From Alphaproteobacteria bacterium (GTDB taxonomy: Bacteria; Pseudomonadota; Alphaproteobacteria; ATCC43930; CGMCC-115725), in the NCBI GenBank assembly GCA_019241915.1, contig JAFAWI010000634.1, positions 1-6,313 of the forward strand: 6,313 bases of DNA, given 5' to 3'. Both the position numbers and the translations under genes were made by a program. Below, in pieces: positions 1 through 6,313 of the stretch. Position 1 is the stretch's first letter; every line of letters starts with the position of its first letter. The notes under the pieces were generated by a model. It saw only the letters and a program-made list of their open reading frames with translations. It was not told the DNA's origin and made no database searches.

Positions 1-1061
1 GCTACCTCGTGGTCAATGCCGACGAGAGCGAGCCGGGTACCTGCAAGGACCGCGACATCCTGCGCTACGACCCGCACCGGCTGATCGAGGGTTGCCTCCT
101 CGCAGGCGTCGGCATGGGCGCGGGAGCGGGTTACATTTATATCCGCGGCGAATTCTACAACGAGGCGCAGAAGCTCCAGGCGGCGATCGAAGAAGCCTAC
201 GATGCCGGCCTCGTCGGCAAGAACGCGTGCGGCGCGGGCTACGATTTCGATCTCTATATGCACCGCGGCGCCGGCGCCTATATTTGCGGCGAGGAAACGG
301 GGCTGCTCGAAAGCCTCGAAGGCAAAAAGGGACAGCCGCGGCTCAAGCCGCCCTTTCCGGCCGCGGTCGGGCTCTACGGTTGCCCGTCGACCGTCAACAA
401 TGTCGAGACAATCGCGGTCGCGCCGGAAATCCTGAAGCGCGGCGCCAAATGGTTTGCCGGTATCGGTCGCGAGCGCAACACCGGAACCAAAATCTTCTGT
501 ATCTCGGGGCATGTGAACCAGCAGTGCAATGTCGAAGAGGCGATGTCGATCCCGATGCGCGAGCTGATCGAGCGCCACGCCGGCGGGGTGCGCGGCGGCT
601 GGGACAATCTACTCGCGGTGATCCCCGGCGGGTCATCGACGCCGCTCCTGCCCAAGGACATTTGCGACACGGTGCTGATGGATTTCGACAGCCTCGTCGC
701 GCAGAAAACAGGGCTGGGCACCGCCGCTCTGATTGTCATGGACAAGTCGACCGACATCGTCCGGGCGATCACCCGTCTGTCGGCTTTCTACAAGCACGAA
801 AGCTGCGGCCAATGCACGCCATGCCGCGAGGGGCTGGGCTGGGTCTGGCGCGTCATGGAGCGCATGATCAAGGGCGACGCGACGGTCGAGGAACTCGACC
901 AGCTGCAGGAAATGACGACGGAGATCGAGGGCCACACCATCTGCGCGCTGGCCGATGGTGCGGTATGGCCGGTGCAAGGGCTCATCCGCCACTTCCGGCC
1001 TGAGATGCAGCGGCGCATCGCCGAGTATCGCGCGTCCGCGCCGCGCCAGGCTGCGGAGTAG
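1..1061 (+). CDS. nuoF: NADH-quinone oxidoreductase subunit F (NuoF), 5' end missing
   Basis: This subunit of the peripheral arm oxidises NADH on FMN and passes electrons to the [4Fe-4S] cluster N3. The reading frame is open from base 3, giving 352 residues before TAG at 1059-1061. Family members are about 430 residues, so roughly 80 N-terminal residues, including the first glycine-rich FMN/NADH loop, lie outside the window. Counting the codon at base 3 as residue 1, the conserved NADESEPGT block is at 5-13 and the GEET-LLESLEG block starts at 96. The N3 ligands are C268, C271 and C274 (SCGQCTPC) and C314 (TICAL). The GEET block reads GEETGLLESLEG, where Ala usually follows Thr. The tail is slightly extended and Arg/Ala-rich. 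Four bases separate its stop from nuoG, and nuoE is expected just upstream. The family assignment is secure. Confidence 0.98.
   Translation, partial: YLVVNADESEPGTCKDRDILRYDPHRLIEGCLLAGVGMGAGAGYIYIRGEFYNEAQKLQAAIEEAYDAGLVGKNACGAGYDFDLYMHRGAGAYICGEETGLLESLEGKKGQPRLKPPFPAAVGLYGCPSTVNNVETIAVAPEILKRGAKWFAGIGRERNTGTKIFCISGHVNQQCNVEEAMSIPMRELIERHAGGVRGGWDNLLAVIPGGSSTPLLPKDICDTVLMDFDSLVAQKTGLGTAALIVMDKSTDIVRAITRLSAFYKHESCGQCTPCREGLGWVWRVMERMIKGDATVEELDQLQEMTTEIEGHTICALADGAVWPVQGLIRHFRPEMQRRIAEYRASAPRQAAE
1055..1058 (+). promoter_or_regulatory. ribosome binding site of nuoG inside the nuoF 3' end
   Basis: GGAG lies in the last sense codons of nuoF, seven bases before the ATG at 1066. It supports that ATG as the nuoG start rather than the in-frame GTG at 955, which would extend nuoG 37 codons into nuoF. 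It also implies that nuoG is translated by ribosomes arriving from nuoF. Confidence 0.6.
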
Positions 1062-1065
1062 CGCG

Positions 1066-3132
1066 ATGCCCAAGCTGACGATCGACGGGCGCGAGACCGA
1101 GGTTCCGCCGGGCACGACGGTGTTGCAGGCGTGCCAGGGTCTCGGTATCGAAATCCCGCATTTCTGCTATCACGAGCGGCTGGCCATCGCCGGCAATTGC
1201 CGCATGTGCCTGGTCGAGCAGGAGAAGGCGCCGAAGCCGATCGCCTCATGCGCGATGCCTGCGGCCGACGGCATGGTGATCCTGACGCAGTCCGAGAAAG
1301 CCAAAAAGGCCCGGCACGGCGTTATGGAGATGCTGCTGATCAATCACCCGCTCGACTGTCCGATCTGCGACCAGGGCGGGGAATGCGACCTGCAGGATCA
1401 AGCGATGGCCTACGGCTTCGACCGCGGCCGCTATCACGAAAACAAACGGGCGGTTTCGGACAAGAATTTCGGGCCGTTGGTCGCGACCAATATGACCCGC
1501 TGCATCCATTGCACGCGGTGCATCCGTTTCCTGACCGAAGTCGCCGGGGTCGCGGAATTGGGCGCGACGGGGCGCGGCGAAAACATGGAGATCGGCACCT
1601 ATATCGAGCGCGCGCTCGGCTCCGAAATCAGCGGCAACATCATCGATCTGTGTCCGGTCGGGGCCCTGACCTCGAAACCGTATGCCTTCAACGCGCGGCC
1701 GTGGGAGCTGCGCAAGACGGAGAGCGTCGATGTGACGGATGCGGTCGGCAGCAATATCCGCATCGATGCACGCGGCGCGCAGATTCTGCGCATCCTGCCG
1801 CGGCTCAACGAGGCGGTGAACGAGGAGTGGATTTCCGACAAGGCGCGCTTTCTGACCGACGGCCTCATCCGCCGCCGGCTCGACCGGCCCTATATCCGGC
1901 GCGCCGGACGCCTGGTCGAAGCCGAGTGGCGCGAGGCGCTCGATCTCGTCGCCGATCGGGTAAGAGCCGCACCCGGCGAGCGGATCGCGGCGATCGCCGG
2001 AGACCTGTGCGACGCGGAGAGCATGTACGCGCTCAAGGGGCTGCTCGGCAGCCTCGGTGCGACCAGCCTCGACTGCCGCCAGGACGGTGCGCAGCTCGAT
2101 CCGACGTGCCGCGCCGGCTATCTGTTCAACACAACCGTCGCCGGTATCGAACAGGCCGACGCCTGCCTGCTGATCGGCAGCAATCCGCGATGGGAAGCGC
2201 CGATCGTCAATGCGCGGCTGCGCAAGCGCTTCCTGATGGGCGGCTTTCGCATCGCCGCGATCGGCCCCGCGCTCGACCTGTCCTTTCCGGTCGAGGCGTT
2301 GGGAGCGGGCGGGCAGACGCTGACCGAGCTTGGGCAGGGCCGCGGAGAGTGGGGAGAGCGGCTCAAGGGAGCCAGGGCGCCGATGCTGATCCTCGGCTCC
2401 GGCGCGCTGGCGCGCCCCGACGGTAGGCAGGTGCTGGCCGCCGCACGGGCGCTGGCCGAGAACCTCGGCATGGTGCGCGAGGACTGGAACGGGTTCAACA
2501 TACTGCACCGCGCCGCGGCGCGGGTCGCCGGACTGGACATGGGGTTTGTGCCCGGTCCCGGCGGACGCGATGTCGCCGGCATTCTCGATGGCTGCCGTTC
2601 GGGCGATGTCGAGGTGCTCTACCTCCTCGGGGCCGACGAGCTCGACCTCGCCGACACCGGCTCGACCTTTGTGGTCTATCAGGGGCATCATGGGGACGGC
2701 GGCGCGGCGCGCGCCGATGTGGTGCTTCCGGGATCGGCTTACACCGAGAAGGACGGCACCTACGTCAATACCGAGGGCCGCGCGCAGCTCGGCCGGCGCG
2801 GGGTGTTCCCCCCGGGCGAGGCGCGCGAGGACTGGGCGATCCTGCGGGCGTTGTCGGCGGCGCTCGGCAAGCCGTTGCCGTTCGATTCGCTGCGCGAACT
2901 GCGTCAACAGATGCGTGCCGCGCACCCGACGCTGGGCGAGATCGACACGGTGGCAAAAGCCGCGTGGGGGCCGTTCGGGGTCACCGGCCCGATCGCCGCC
3001 GAGCCTTTCGCCTATCCGATCGCGGATTTCTACAAGACCGATCCGATCAGCCGCGCCAGCCCGACAATGAGCGAGTGCAGCGGGCTGTTTGTCCATGCGG
3101 CGAGCGAACCGCGGACCGGCACGCATGGATAA
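1066..3132 (+). CDS. nuoG: NADH-quinone oxidoreductase subunit G (NuoG)
   Basis: This is the largest iron-sulphur subunit of the peripheral arm, carrying electrons from NuoF/NuoE toward NuoI. It has 688 residues. The N-terminal 2Fe-2S ferredoxin domain holds the N1b ligands C34, C45, C48 and C62. The next segment holds N5 with the unusual His ligand (H94, C98, C101, C107). N4 follows at C146, C149, C152 and C196 (CPVGAL). From about residue 215 to the end it resembles a molybdopterin oxidoreductase-type domain that has lost its cofactor. Landmarks there are GSNPRWEAP at 371-379 and the stretch 538-574, which contains VVLPGSAYTEKDGTYVNTEG. The N7 cysteine motif of E. coli and Thermus NuoG is absent, as is normal for the short alphaproteobacterial and mitochondrial form. 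The ATG at 1066 gives the standard ferredoxin N-terminus (MPKLTIDG). The gene overlaps nuoH by eight bases. Confidence 0.98.
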   Translation: MPKLTIDGRETEVPPGTTVLQACQGLGIEIPHFCYHERLAIAGNCRMCLVEQEKAPKPIASCAMPAADGMVILTQSEKAKKARHGVMEMLLINHPLDCPICDQGGECDLQDQAMAYGFDRGRYHENKRAVSDKNFGPLVATNMTRCIHCTRCIRFLTEVAGVAELGATGRGENMEIGTYIERALGSEISGNIIDLCPVGALTSKPYAFNARPWELRKTESVDVTDAVGSNIRIDARGAQILRILPRLNEAVNEEWISDKARFLTDGLIRRRLDRPYIRRAGRLVEAEWREALDLVADRVRAAPGERIAAIAGDLCDAESMYALKGLLGSLGATSLDCRQDGAQLDPTCRAGYLFNTTVAGIEQADACLLIGSNPRWEAPIVNARLRKRFLMGGFRIAAIGPALDLSFPVEALGAGGQTLTELGQGRGEWGERLKGARAPMLILGSGALARPDGRQVLAAARALAENLGMVREDWNGFNILHRAAARVAGLDMGFVPGPGGRDVAGILDGCRSGDVEVLYLLGADELDLADTGSTFVVYQGHHGDGGAARADVVLPGSAYTEKDGTYVNTEGRAQLGRRGVFPPGEAREDWAILRALSAALGKPLPFDSLRELRQQMRAAHPTLGEIDTVAKAAWGPFGVTGPIAAEPFAYPIADFYKTDPISRASPTMSECSGLFVHAASEPRTGTHG

Positions 3133-4159
3133 TCTTTGGGCCGGCGCCGGCCACGTCTTTTGGGCTTACGTTTGGCCGACGCACATCCTGCAAGTGTTGT
3201 TCGTCGCCGTGCCGCTGCTCGTCGCGATCGCCTATTACACGTATTTCGAACGCAAGGTCCTCGCCTATTCCCAGCTGCGCAAGGGACCGAATGTCGTGGG
3301 CCCGCTCGGGCTGCTGCAGCCATTCGCTGACGGGCTCAAGCTGCTGCTCAAGGAGACCATCGTTCCCAGCGGCGCCAACCGCATCGTTTTTGTCGCCGCG
3401 CCGATGATCACGTTCAGCCTGGCGCTGGTCGCGTGGGCGGTGATCCCGTTCGATGTCGGCGTGGTGATCGCCAACATCAATGTCGGCATCCTCTACCTCT
3501 TCGCGATCAGCTCGCTGTCGGTCTACGGCATCATCATGGCCGGCTGGGCGTCGAACTCGCGCTACGCTTTTCTCGGCGCGTTGCGGTCGGCCGCGCAGAT
3601 GGTCTCGTACGAGGTCTCGATCGGCTTTGTGCTGGTTACCGTGTTGTTGTGCGTCGGATCGCTTAACCTGACCGACATCGTCCTGGCGCAGCGCCACGTC
3701 TGGTTTGTCATCCCGCTGCTGCCGATGGCGGTGGTGTTCTTTGTCTCGGGTTTGGCTGAGACCAACCGGGCGCCGTTCGACCTGCCGGAGGGCGAATCCG
3801 AACTGGTTGCCGGGTTCCACGTCGAATACTCGGCAATGAGCTTCGGCCTCTTCTTCCTCGGCGAATACGGCAACATGATCCTGATGAGCGCGATGACCAG
3901 CATCCTGTTTCTCGGAGGCTGGTTGTCGCCGATCCCGCTGGAGCCGTTTACCTGGATCCCGGGACCGCTGTGGCTGCTCGCGAAGATACTCTTTGTGATG
4001 TTCTGTTTCCTGTGGGTGCGCGCGACCTTTCCGCGCTTTCGCTACGACCAGCTGATGCGGCTCGGCTGGAAGGTCTTCCTGCCGCTGTCGCTGTTCTGGC
4101 TGGTGCTGACAGCGGGGGTGCTGACCGCGACGGGGTGGGTCCCGGCGCATGCCGGCTAG
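3125..4159 (+). CDS. nuoH: NADH-quinone oxidoreductase subunit H (NuoH)
   Basis: This membrane subunit sits at the joint of the two arms and builds most of the quinone chamber together with NuoB and NuoD. It has 344 residues and about eight hydrophobic helices, a normal length for the family. Signature blocks are the first cytoplasmic loop at 42-78 (ERKVLAYSQLRKGPN, then a LLQPFADGLKLLLKE stretch) and the third loop at 212-236. The third loop reads ETNRAPFDLPEGESELVAGF followed by HVEYS and carries the conserved acidic residues that link quinone chemistry to proton movement. The ATG at 3125 overlaps the nuoG stop and gives a usual N-terminus. An in-frame ATG at 3095 and TTG at 3089 would add 10-12 residues with no family support. 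No clear Shine-Dalgarno precedes 3125, so coupling to nuoG translation is likely. The C-terminus (LTATGWVP) is typical. Confidence 0.97.
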   Translation: MDNLWAGAGHVFWAYVWPTHILQVLFVAVPLLVAIAYYTYFERKVLAYSQLRKGPNVVGPLGLLQPFADGLKLLLKETIVPSGANRIVFVAAPMITFSLALVAWAVIPFDVGVVIANINVGILYLFAISSLSVYGIIMAGWASNSRYAFLGALRSAAQMVSYEVSIGFVLVTVLLCVGSLNLTDIVLAQRHVWFVIPLLPMAVVFFVSGLAETNRAPFDLPEGESELVAGFHVEYSAMSFGLFFLGEYGNMILMSAMTSILFLGGWLSPIPLEPFTWIPGPLWLLAKILFVMFCFLWVRATFPRFRYDQLMRLGWKVFLPLSLFWLVLTAGVLTATGWVPAHAG

Positions 4160-4210
4160 CCGCGTTGACAGCGGGGGACGCCGGACTATGGTGAGGCCGA
4201 GGGCAAGCCG
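4160..4210 (+). promoter_or_regulatory. nuoH-nuoI intergenic gap with ribosome binding site and promoter-like hexamers
   Basis: This is the only real gap in the window. GAGGG at 4199-4203 sits seven bases before the nuoI ATG and is a plausible Shine-Dalgarno. TTGACA at 4165-4170, a perfect sigma-70 -35 hexamer, is followed after 16 bases by TATGGT at 4187-4192, which matches four of six -10 positions. This could be a weak internal promoter, but in a GC-rich genome with a poor -10 it may be chance. No terminator-like stem followed by a T run is present. Confidence 0.3.
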
Positions 4211-4696
4211 ATGAATCTTTTGCGCGGCGCGCGGGGCCTCCTGCTCACCGAGCTTCTGTCGGGCATGGCGCTGACCCTGCGCTACATGTTCAAGACGCCG
4301 GTGACGGTGAATTACCCGTATGAGAAGGGGCCGCTGTCCCCGCGCTTTCGCGGGGAGCACGCGCTGCGCCGCTATCCGAACGGCGAAGAGCGCTGCATCG
4401 CCTGCAAATTGTGCGAGGCAATCTGCCCGGCGCTGGCGATCACGATCGAGGCCGAGCCGCGCGCGGACGGCAGCCGCCGCACGACGCGGTACGACATCGA
4501 CATGACCAAGTGCATCTATTGCGGCTATTGCCAGGAGGCGTGTCCGGTCGATGCGATTGTCGAGGGGCCGAATTTCGAATTCGCCTCGGAGACGCGCGAA
4601 GAGCTGTTTTACGACAAGGAGAAGTTGCTGGCGAACGGCGACCGCTGGGAAGCAGAGATCGCCAAGTCGCTGTCGCTCGAGGCGCCCTACCGGTGA
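4211..4696 (+). CDS. nuoI: NADH-quinone oxidoreductase subunit I (NuoI), twin [4Fe-4S] ferredoxin
   Basis: This subunit carries clusters N6a and N6b, which relay electrons from NuoG toward NuoB (N2) and quinone. It has 161 residues, the usual alphaproteobacterial and TYKY-like length. The amphipathic N-terminal stretch (about 1-30) should anchor it against the membrane arm. Two ferredoxin motifs are complete: CIACKLCEAICP with C62, C65, C68 and C72, and CIYCGYCQEACP with C101, C104, C107 and C111. Between and after them are family segments such as YDIDMTKCIYCG and EGPNFEFASETREEL. The ATG at 4211 is the only common start codon in frame after the TGA at 4166-4168, and it has a GAGGG seven bases upstream, so the start is firm. 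The stop overlaps the GTG start of nuoJ. Confidence 0.98.
   Translation: MNLLRGARGLLLTELLSGMALTLRYMFKTPVTVNYPYEKGPLSPRFRGEHALRRYPNGEERCIACKLCEAICPALAITIEAEPRADGSRRTTRYDIDMTKCIYCGYCQEACPVDAIVEGPNFEFASETREELFYDKEKLLANGDRWEAEIAKSLSLEAPYR
4679..4682 (+). promoter_or_regulatory. candidate ribosome binding site of nuoJ
   Basis: GAGG lies inside the nuoI 3' end, ten bases before the GTG at 4693. The spacing is slightly long but acceptable. It favours the GTG start, which overlaps the nuoI stop, over the in-frame ATG at 4711. Confidence 0.35.
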
Positions 4697-5313
4697 TCTT
4701 CACGGCGATCATGTTCTACCTGTTCGCCGCGGCGGCGATCGGGTCGGGCGTCATGGTCGTCTCGGCGCGCAACCCGGTGCATTCCGTGCTGTTCCTGATA
4801 CTCGCCTTTTTCAATGGCGCCGGGTTGTTCGTGCTGATGGGAGCTGAGTTCCTGGCGATGATCCTGGTCATCGTCTATGTGGGCGCGGTCGCGGTGCTGT
4901 TCCTGTTTGTCGTGATGATGCTCGACATCGACTTCGCCCAGCTGCGCAGCGGGGCGGCGAAATACCTCCCGGTCGGACTGCTGGTCGGCATTATTCTCCT
5001 CGCCGAGTTGGTGTTCGTCTTCGCTGGCTGGGCGATAGCACCCCGGGTTGCCGGCATTGCCGCCGCACCGTTTCCCAGCAACGCCGCGATCACCAATACA
5101 AGGGCGCTCGGCGATCTGCTCTATACCCGATACATCTTCGCCTTTCAGGCGGCCGGGATGATCCTCCTCGTCGCGATGATCGGAGCCATCGTGCTGACAT
5201 TGCGTCATCGCGTCGGGACGCGGCGGCAGGTGATCGCCGAGCAGCTCGCGCGGCAGCGGGCAGAGACGGTTGCGGTCGTCAAAGTGCCGCTCGGCACCGG
5301 CGTCGCCGACTAG
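4693..5313 (+). CDS. nuoJ: NADH-quinone oxidoreductase subunit J (NuoJ)
   Basis: This membrane-arm subunit (ND6 homologue) lies between NuoH and NuoK/NuoA and belongs to the central proton path. It has 206 residues and five hydrophobic segments, at about 4-25, 29-50, 52-76, 91-115 and 146-170. The diagnostic block is SARNPVHSVLFLILAFFNGA and the following GAEFLAMILVIVYVGAVAVL. This includes the conserved Glu (E52, matching E. coli E55) and the glycine-containing helix 3 (VYVGAVAV) that forms a pi-bulge in known structures. The basic C-terminal tail (about 171-206) is cytoplasmic-like. The start is taken as GTG at 4693, overlapping the nuoI TGA in a GTGA tetranucleotide and giving MIFTAIMFYLF; ATG at 4711 would remove part of helix 1. 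The four-base overlap implies translational coupling. Confidence 0.96.
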   Translation: MIFTAIMFYLFAAAAIGSGVMVVSARNPVHSVLFLILAFFNGAGLFVLMGAEFLAMILVIVYVGAVAVLFLFVVMMLDIDFAQLRSGAAKYLPVGLLVGIILLAELVFVFAGWAIAPRVAGIAAAPFPSNAAITNTRALGDLLYTRYIFAFQAAGMILLVAMIGAIVLTLRHRVGTRRQVIAEQLARQRAETVAVVKVPLGTGVAD

Positions 5314-5317
5314 CGCG

Positions 5318-5626
5318 ATGACGATCGGCCTCGCGCATTATCTGACCGTCGCCGCGATCCTGTTCACGCTCGGCATCTTCGGCATCTTTCTCAACCGCAA
5401 GAACGTCATCATCATCCTGATGTCGATCGAGTTGATGCTGCTCGCGGTCAACATCAACTTCGTCGCGTTCTCGGTCACGCTCAACGACCTCGTGGGTCAG
5501 GTTTTCGCGATGTTCGTATTGACGGTCGCCGCAGCCGAGGCGGCCATTGGCCTTGCCATCCTCGTCGTCTACTTCCGCAACCGCGGCACGATCCGGGTTG
5601 AGGACATCCGGATGATGCGGGGCTAG
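5318..5626 (+). CDS. nuoK: NADH-quinone oxidoreductase subunit K (NuoK)
   Basis: This small membrane subunit (ND4L homologue) has 102 residues, the standard length, and three transmembrane helices at about 5-24, 29-50 and 61-86. It carries the two in-membrane glutamates needed for coupled proton transfer: E38 in the MSIELML segment (E. coli E36) and E74 in AAAEAAIGLA (E. coli E72). The NRKNVIIILMSIELMLLAVN and QVFAMFVLTVAAAEAAIGLA blocks are near-invariant in alphaproteobacteria. The ATG at 5318 follows the nuoJ TAG after CGCG. There is no convincing Shine-Dalgarno, so translation probably depends on re-initiation after nuoJ. The next gene, nuoL, starts four bases after its stop. Confidence 0.97.
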   Translation: MTIGLAHYLTVAAILFTLGIFGIFLNRKNVIIILMSIELMLLAVNINFVAFSVTLNDLVGQVFAMFVLTVAAAEAAIGLAILVVYFRNRGTIRVEDIRMMRG

Positions 5627-5630
5627 CGCG

Positions 5631-6313
5631 GTGGCCGCCCTCGTCGTGTTTCTGCCGCTGCTCGCCGCGGCGATTGCCGGGTTCTTCGGGCGCGCGGTGG
5701 GCGATCGCGGCGCGCAGCTGGTGACCTGCGGCGCGCTTGTGCTGTCGGCAATTTTCGGCGTCGTGGTGTTCCGCGACGTCATGGCCCAGTCGGCGCCGCA
5801 GGTGCAGAATTTGGTGACTTGGATCTCCGCCGGCGGGGTCGATGTCGCCTGGTCGCTGCGGCTCGACACATTGAGCGGCGTGATGATCCTCGTCGTGACG
5901 ATCGTCTCGGCGATGGTCCACATCTATTCGATCGGCTACATGGCGCACGATCATTCGATCCCGCGCTTTATGGCCTATTTGAGCCTGTTCACCTTCTTCA
6001 TGCTGATGCTGGTGACGGCGAACGATTTTGTGCAGATGTTCTTCGGCTGGGAGGGCGTGGGGCTCGCCTCATATCTGCTGATCGGCTTCTGGTACGATCG
6101 CGATACTGCCGACGCTGCAGCGATCAAGGCCTTCGTCGTCAATCGGATCGGCGATTCCGGTTTTGCCCTCGGCATCTTTGCCGTGTTCGTGCTGTTCGGC
6201 TCGCTCGATTTTGACACCGTATTCGGCAAGGCGCCGGCGACGACGCACGAGGTCATGAATTTCCTTGGCTGGCAGGTACCGGCGCTCACCTTGTGCTGCA
6301 TTCTGCTGTTTGT
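5631..6313 (+). CDS. nuoL: NADH-quinone oxidoreductase subunit L (NuoL), 3' end missing
   Basis: This is the distal antiporter-like membrane subunit (ND5 homologue), which forms the end of the proton-pumping arm. Only the first 227 residues of a protein usually above 600 are present; the frame is open at the window end. It begins VAALVVFLPLLAAAIAGFFG from GTG 5631 (read as Met). An in-frame TGA at 5613-5615 and the lack of any start codon between them fix this start or one just inside. Family marks are the HIYSIGYM segment at 97-104, the FFGWEGVGLASYLLIGFWY block with E141 (E. coli E144), and AAIKAFVVNRIGD with K166, R172 and D175 (E. coli K169, R175, D178). About six full helices are visible. 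A weak G-rich stretch (GCGGGG, 5617-5622) could serve as ribosome binding site. nuoM and nuoN are expected downstream. Confidence 0.97.
   Translation, partial: MAALVVFLPLLAAAIAGFFGRAVGDRGAQLVTCGALVLSAIFGVVVFRDVMAQSAPQVQNLVTWISAGGVDVAWSLRLDTLSGVMILVVTIVSAMVHIYSIGYMAHDHSIPRFMAYLSLFTFFMLMLVTANDFVQMFFGWEGVGLASYLLIGFWYDRDTADAAAIKAFVVNRIGDSGFALGIFAVFVLFGSLDFDTVFGKAPATTHEVMNFLGWQVPALTLCCILLF

Noticed and set aside
955..1065. Upstream extension of nuoG to GTG 955
   Set aside because: The extra 37 residues fall in nuoF codons read in another frame and do not resemble the ferredoxin N-terminus. The ATG at 1066 has a GGAG and the standard start of the family.
1131..2426. Plus-strand frame of 431 codons inside nuoG
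   Set aside because: It is an Arg-rich shifted-frame shadow of nuoG with no family resemblance.
1246..3126. Long open frame of 626 codons on the minus strand opposite nuoG
   Set aside because: It lies wholly antisense to a clearly real gene. The translation is Arg/Ala/Gln-rich, has no recognisable domain, and is what strong G/C bias at third positions produces.
4153..4162. Perfect ten-base palindrome CGGCTAGCCG across the nuoH stop
   Set aside because: It has no loop and no T run, so it is not a terminator. Such short GC palindromes are common by chance, and no partner site was seen.
4165..4194. Nine-codon frame starting TTG after the nuoH stop
   Set aside because: It is too short, starts with a rare start codon, lacks a ribosome binding site and has no known counterpart. 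It looks like a by-product of the repeat in this gap.
3047..4360. Open frame of 437 codons on the minus strand opposite nuoH
   Set aside because: The translation is extremely rich in His, Arg, Asp and Gln, the mirror image of hydrophobic membrane codons. It spans two genes and has no domain signal.
4687..5208. Minus-strand frame of 173 codons opposite nuoJ
   Set aside because: The Asp/His/Glu-rich low-complexity product is explained as the complement of Ile, Val, Leu and Met codons in nuoJ.

Overview
The window is an interior slice of a bacterial respiratory complex I operon (NADH:quinone oxidoreductase, type I NADH dehydrogenase). Seven genes lie on the + strand in the order nuoF (3' part), nuoG, nuoH, nuoI, nuoJ, nuoK, nuoL (5' part). 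Almost every base is coding; the largest gap is 51 bases, between nuoH and nuoI. No RNA gene, mobile element, CRISPR array or rho-independent terminator was seen.

The source looks like a GC-rich alphaproteobacterium, with third codon positions dominated by G and C. The evidence is the uninterrupted F-G-H-I-J-K-L order, a short NuoG of 688 residues without the extra N7 cluster motif, a NuoI of 161 residues, and the wording of the conserved blocks in NuoF, NuoH, NuoJ and NuoK. The order (Sphingomonadales-like, Rhodospirillales-like or other) cannot be fixed from this sequence alone.

Region by region: bases 1-1061 hold the NADH/FMN/N3 subunit NuoF, and 1066-3132 the iron-sulphur subunit NuoG. 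Bases 3125-4159 hold the quinone-site membrane subunit NuoH, and 4160-4210 a short gap with promoter-like hexamers and a fair ribosome binding site. Bases 4211-4696 hold the twin [4Fe-4S] subunit NuoI. Bases 4693-5313, 5318-5626 and 5631-6313 hold the proton-pumping membrane subunits NuoJ, NuoK and NuoL, the last one cut by the window end.

The genes work as one machine. NADH reduces FMN in NuoF, and electrons pass through N3 (NuoF), N1b, N4 and N5 (NuoG) and N6a/N6b (NuoI) to quinone near NuoH. The released energy drives proton translocation through NuoH, J, K and L and other antiporter-like subunits. nuoE is expected just upstream, and the remaining membrane genes (nuoM, nuoN) downstream. 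All cluster ligands and the key membrane carboxylates that can be checked are present and no frame is broken, so the locus looks functional. I found no undescribed system; the findings are small-scale oddities in an otherwise ordinary core-metabolism operon.
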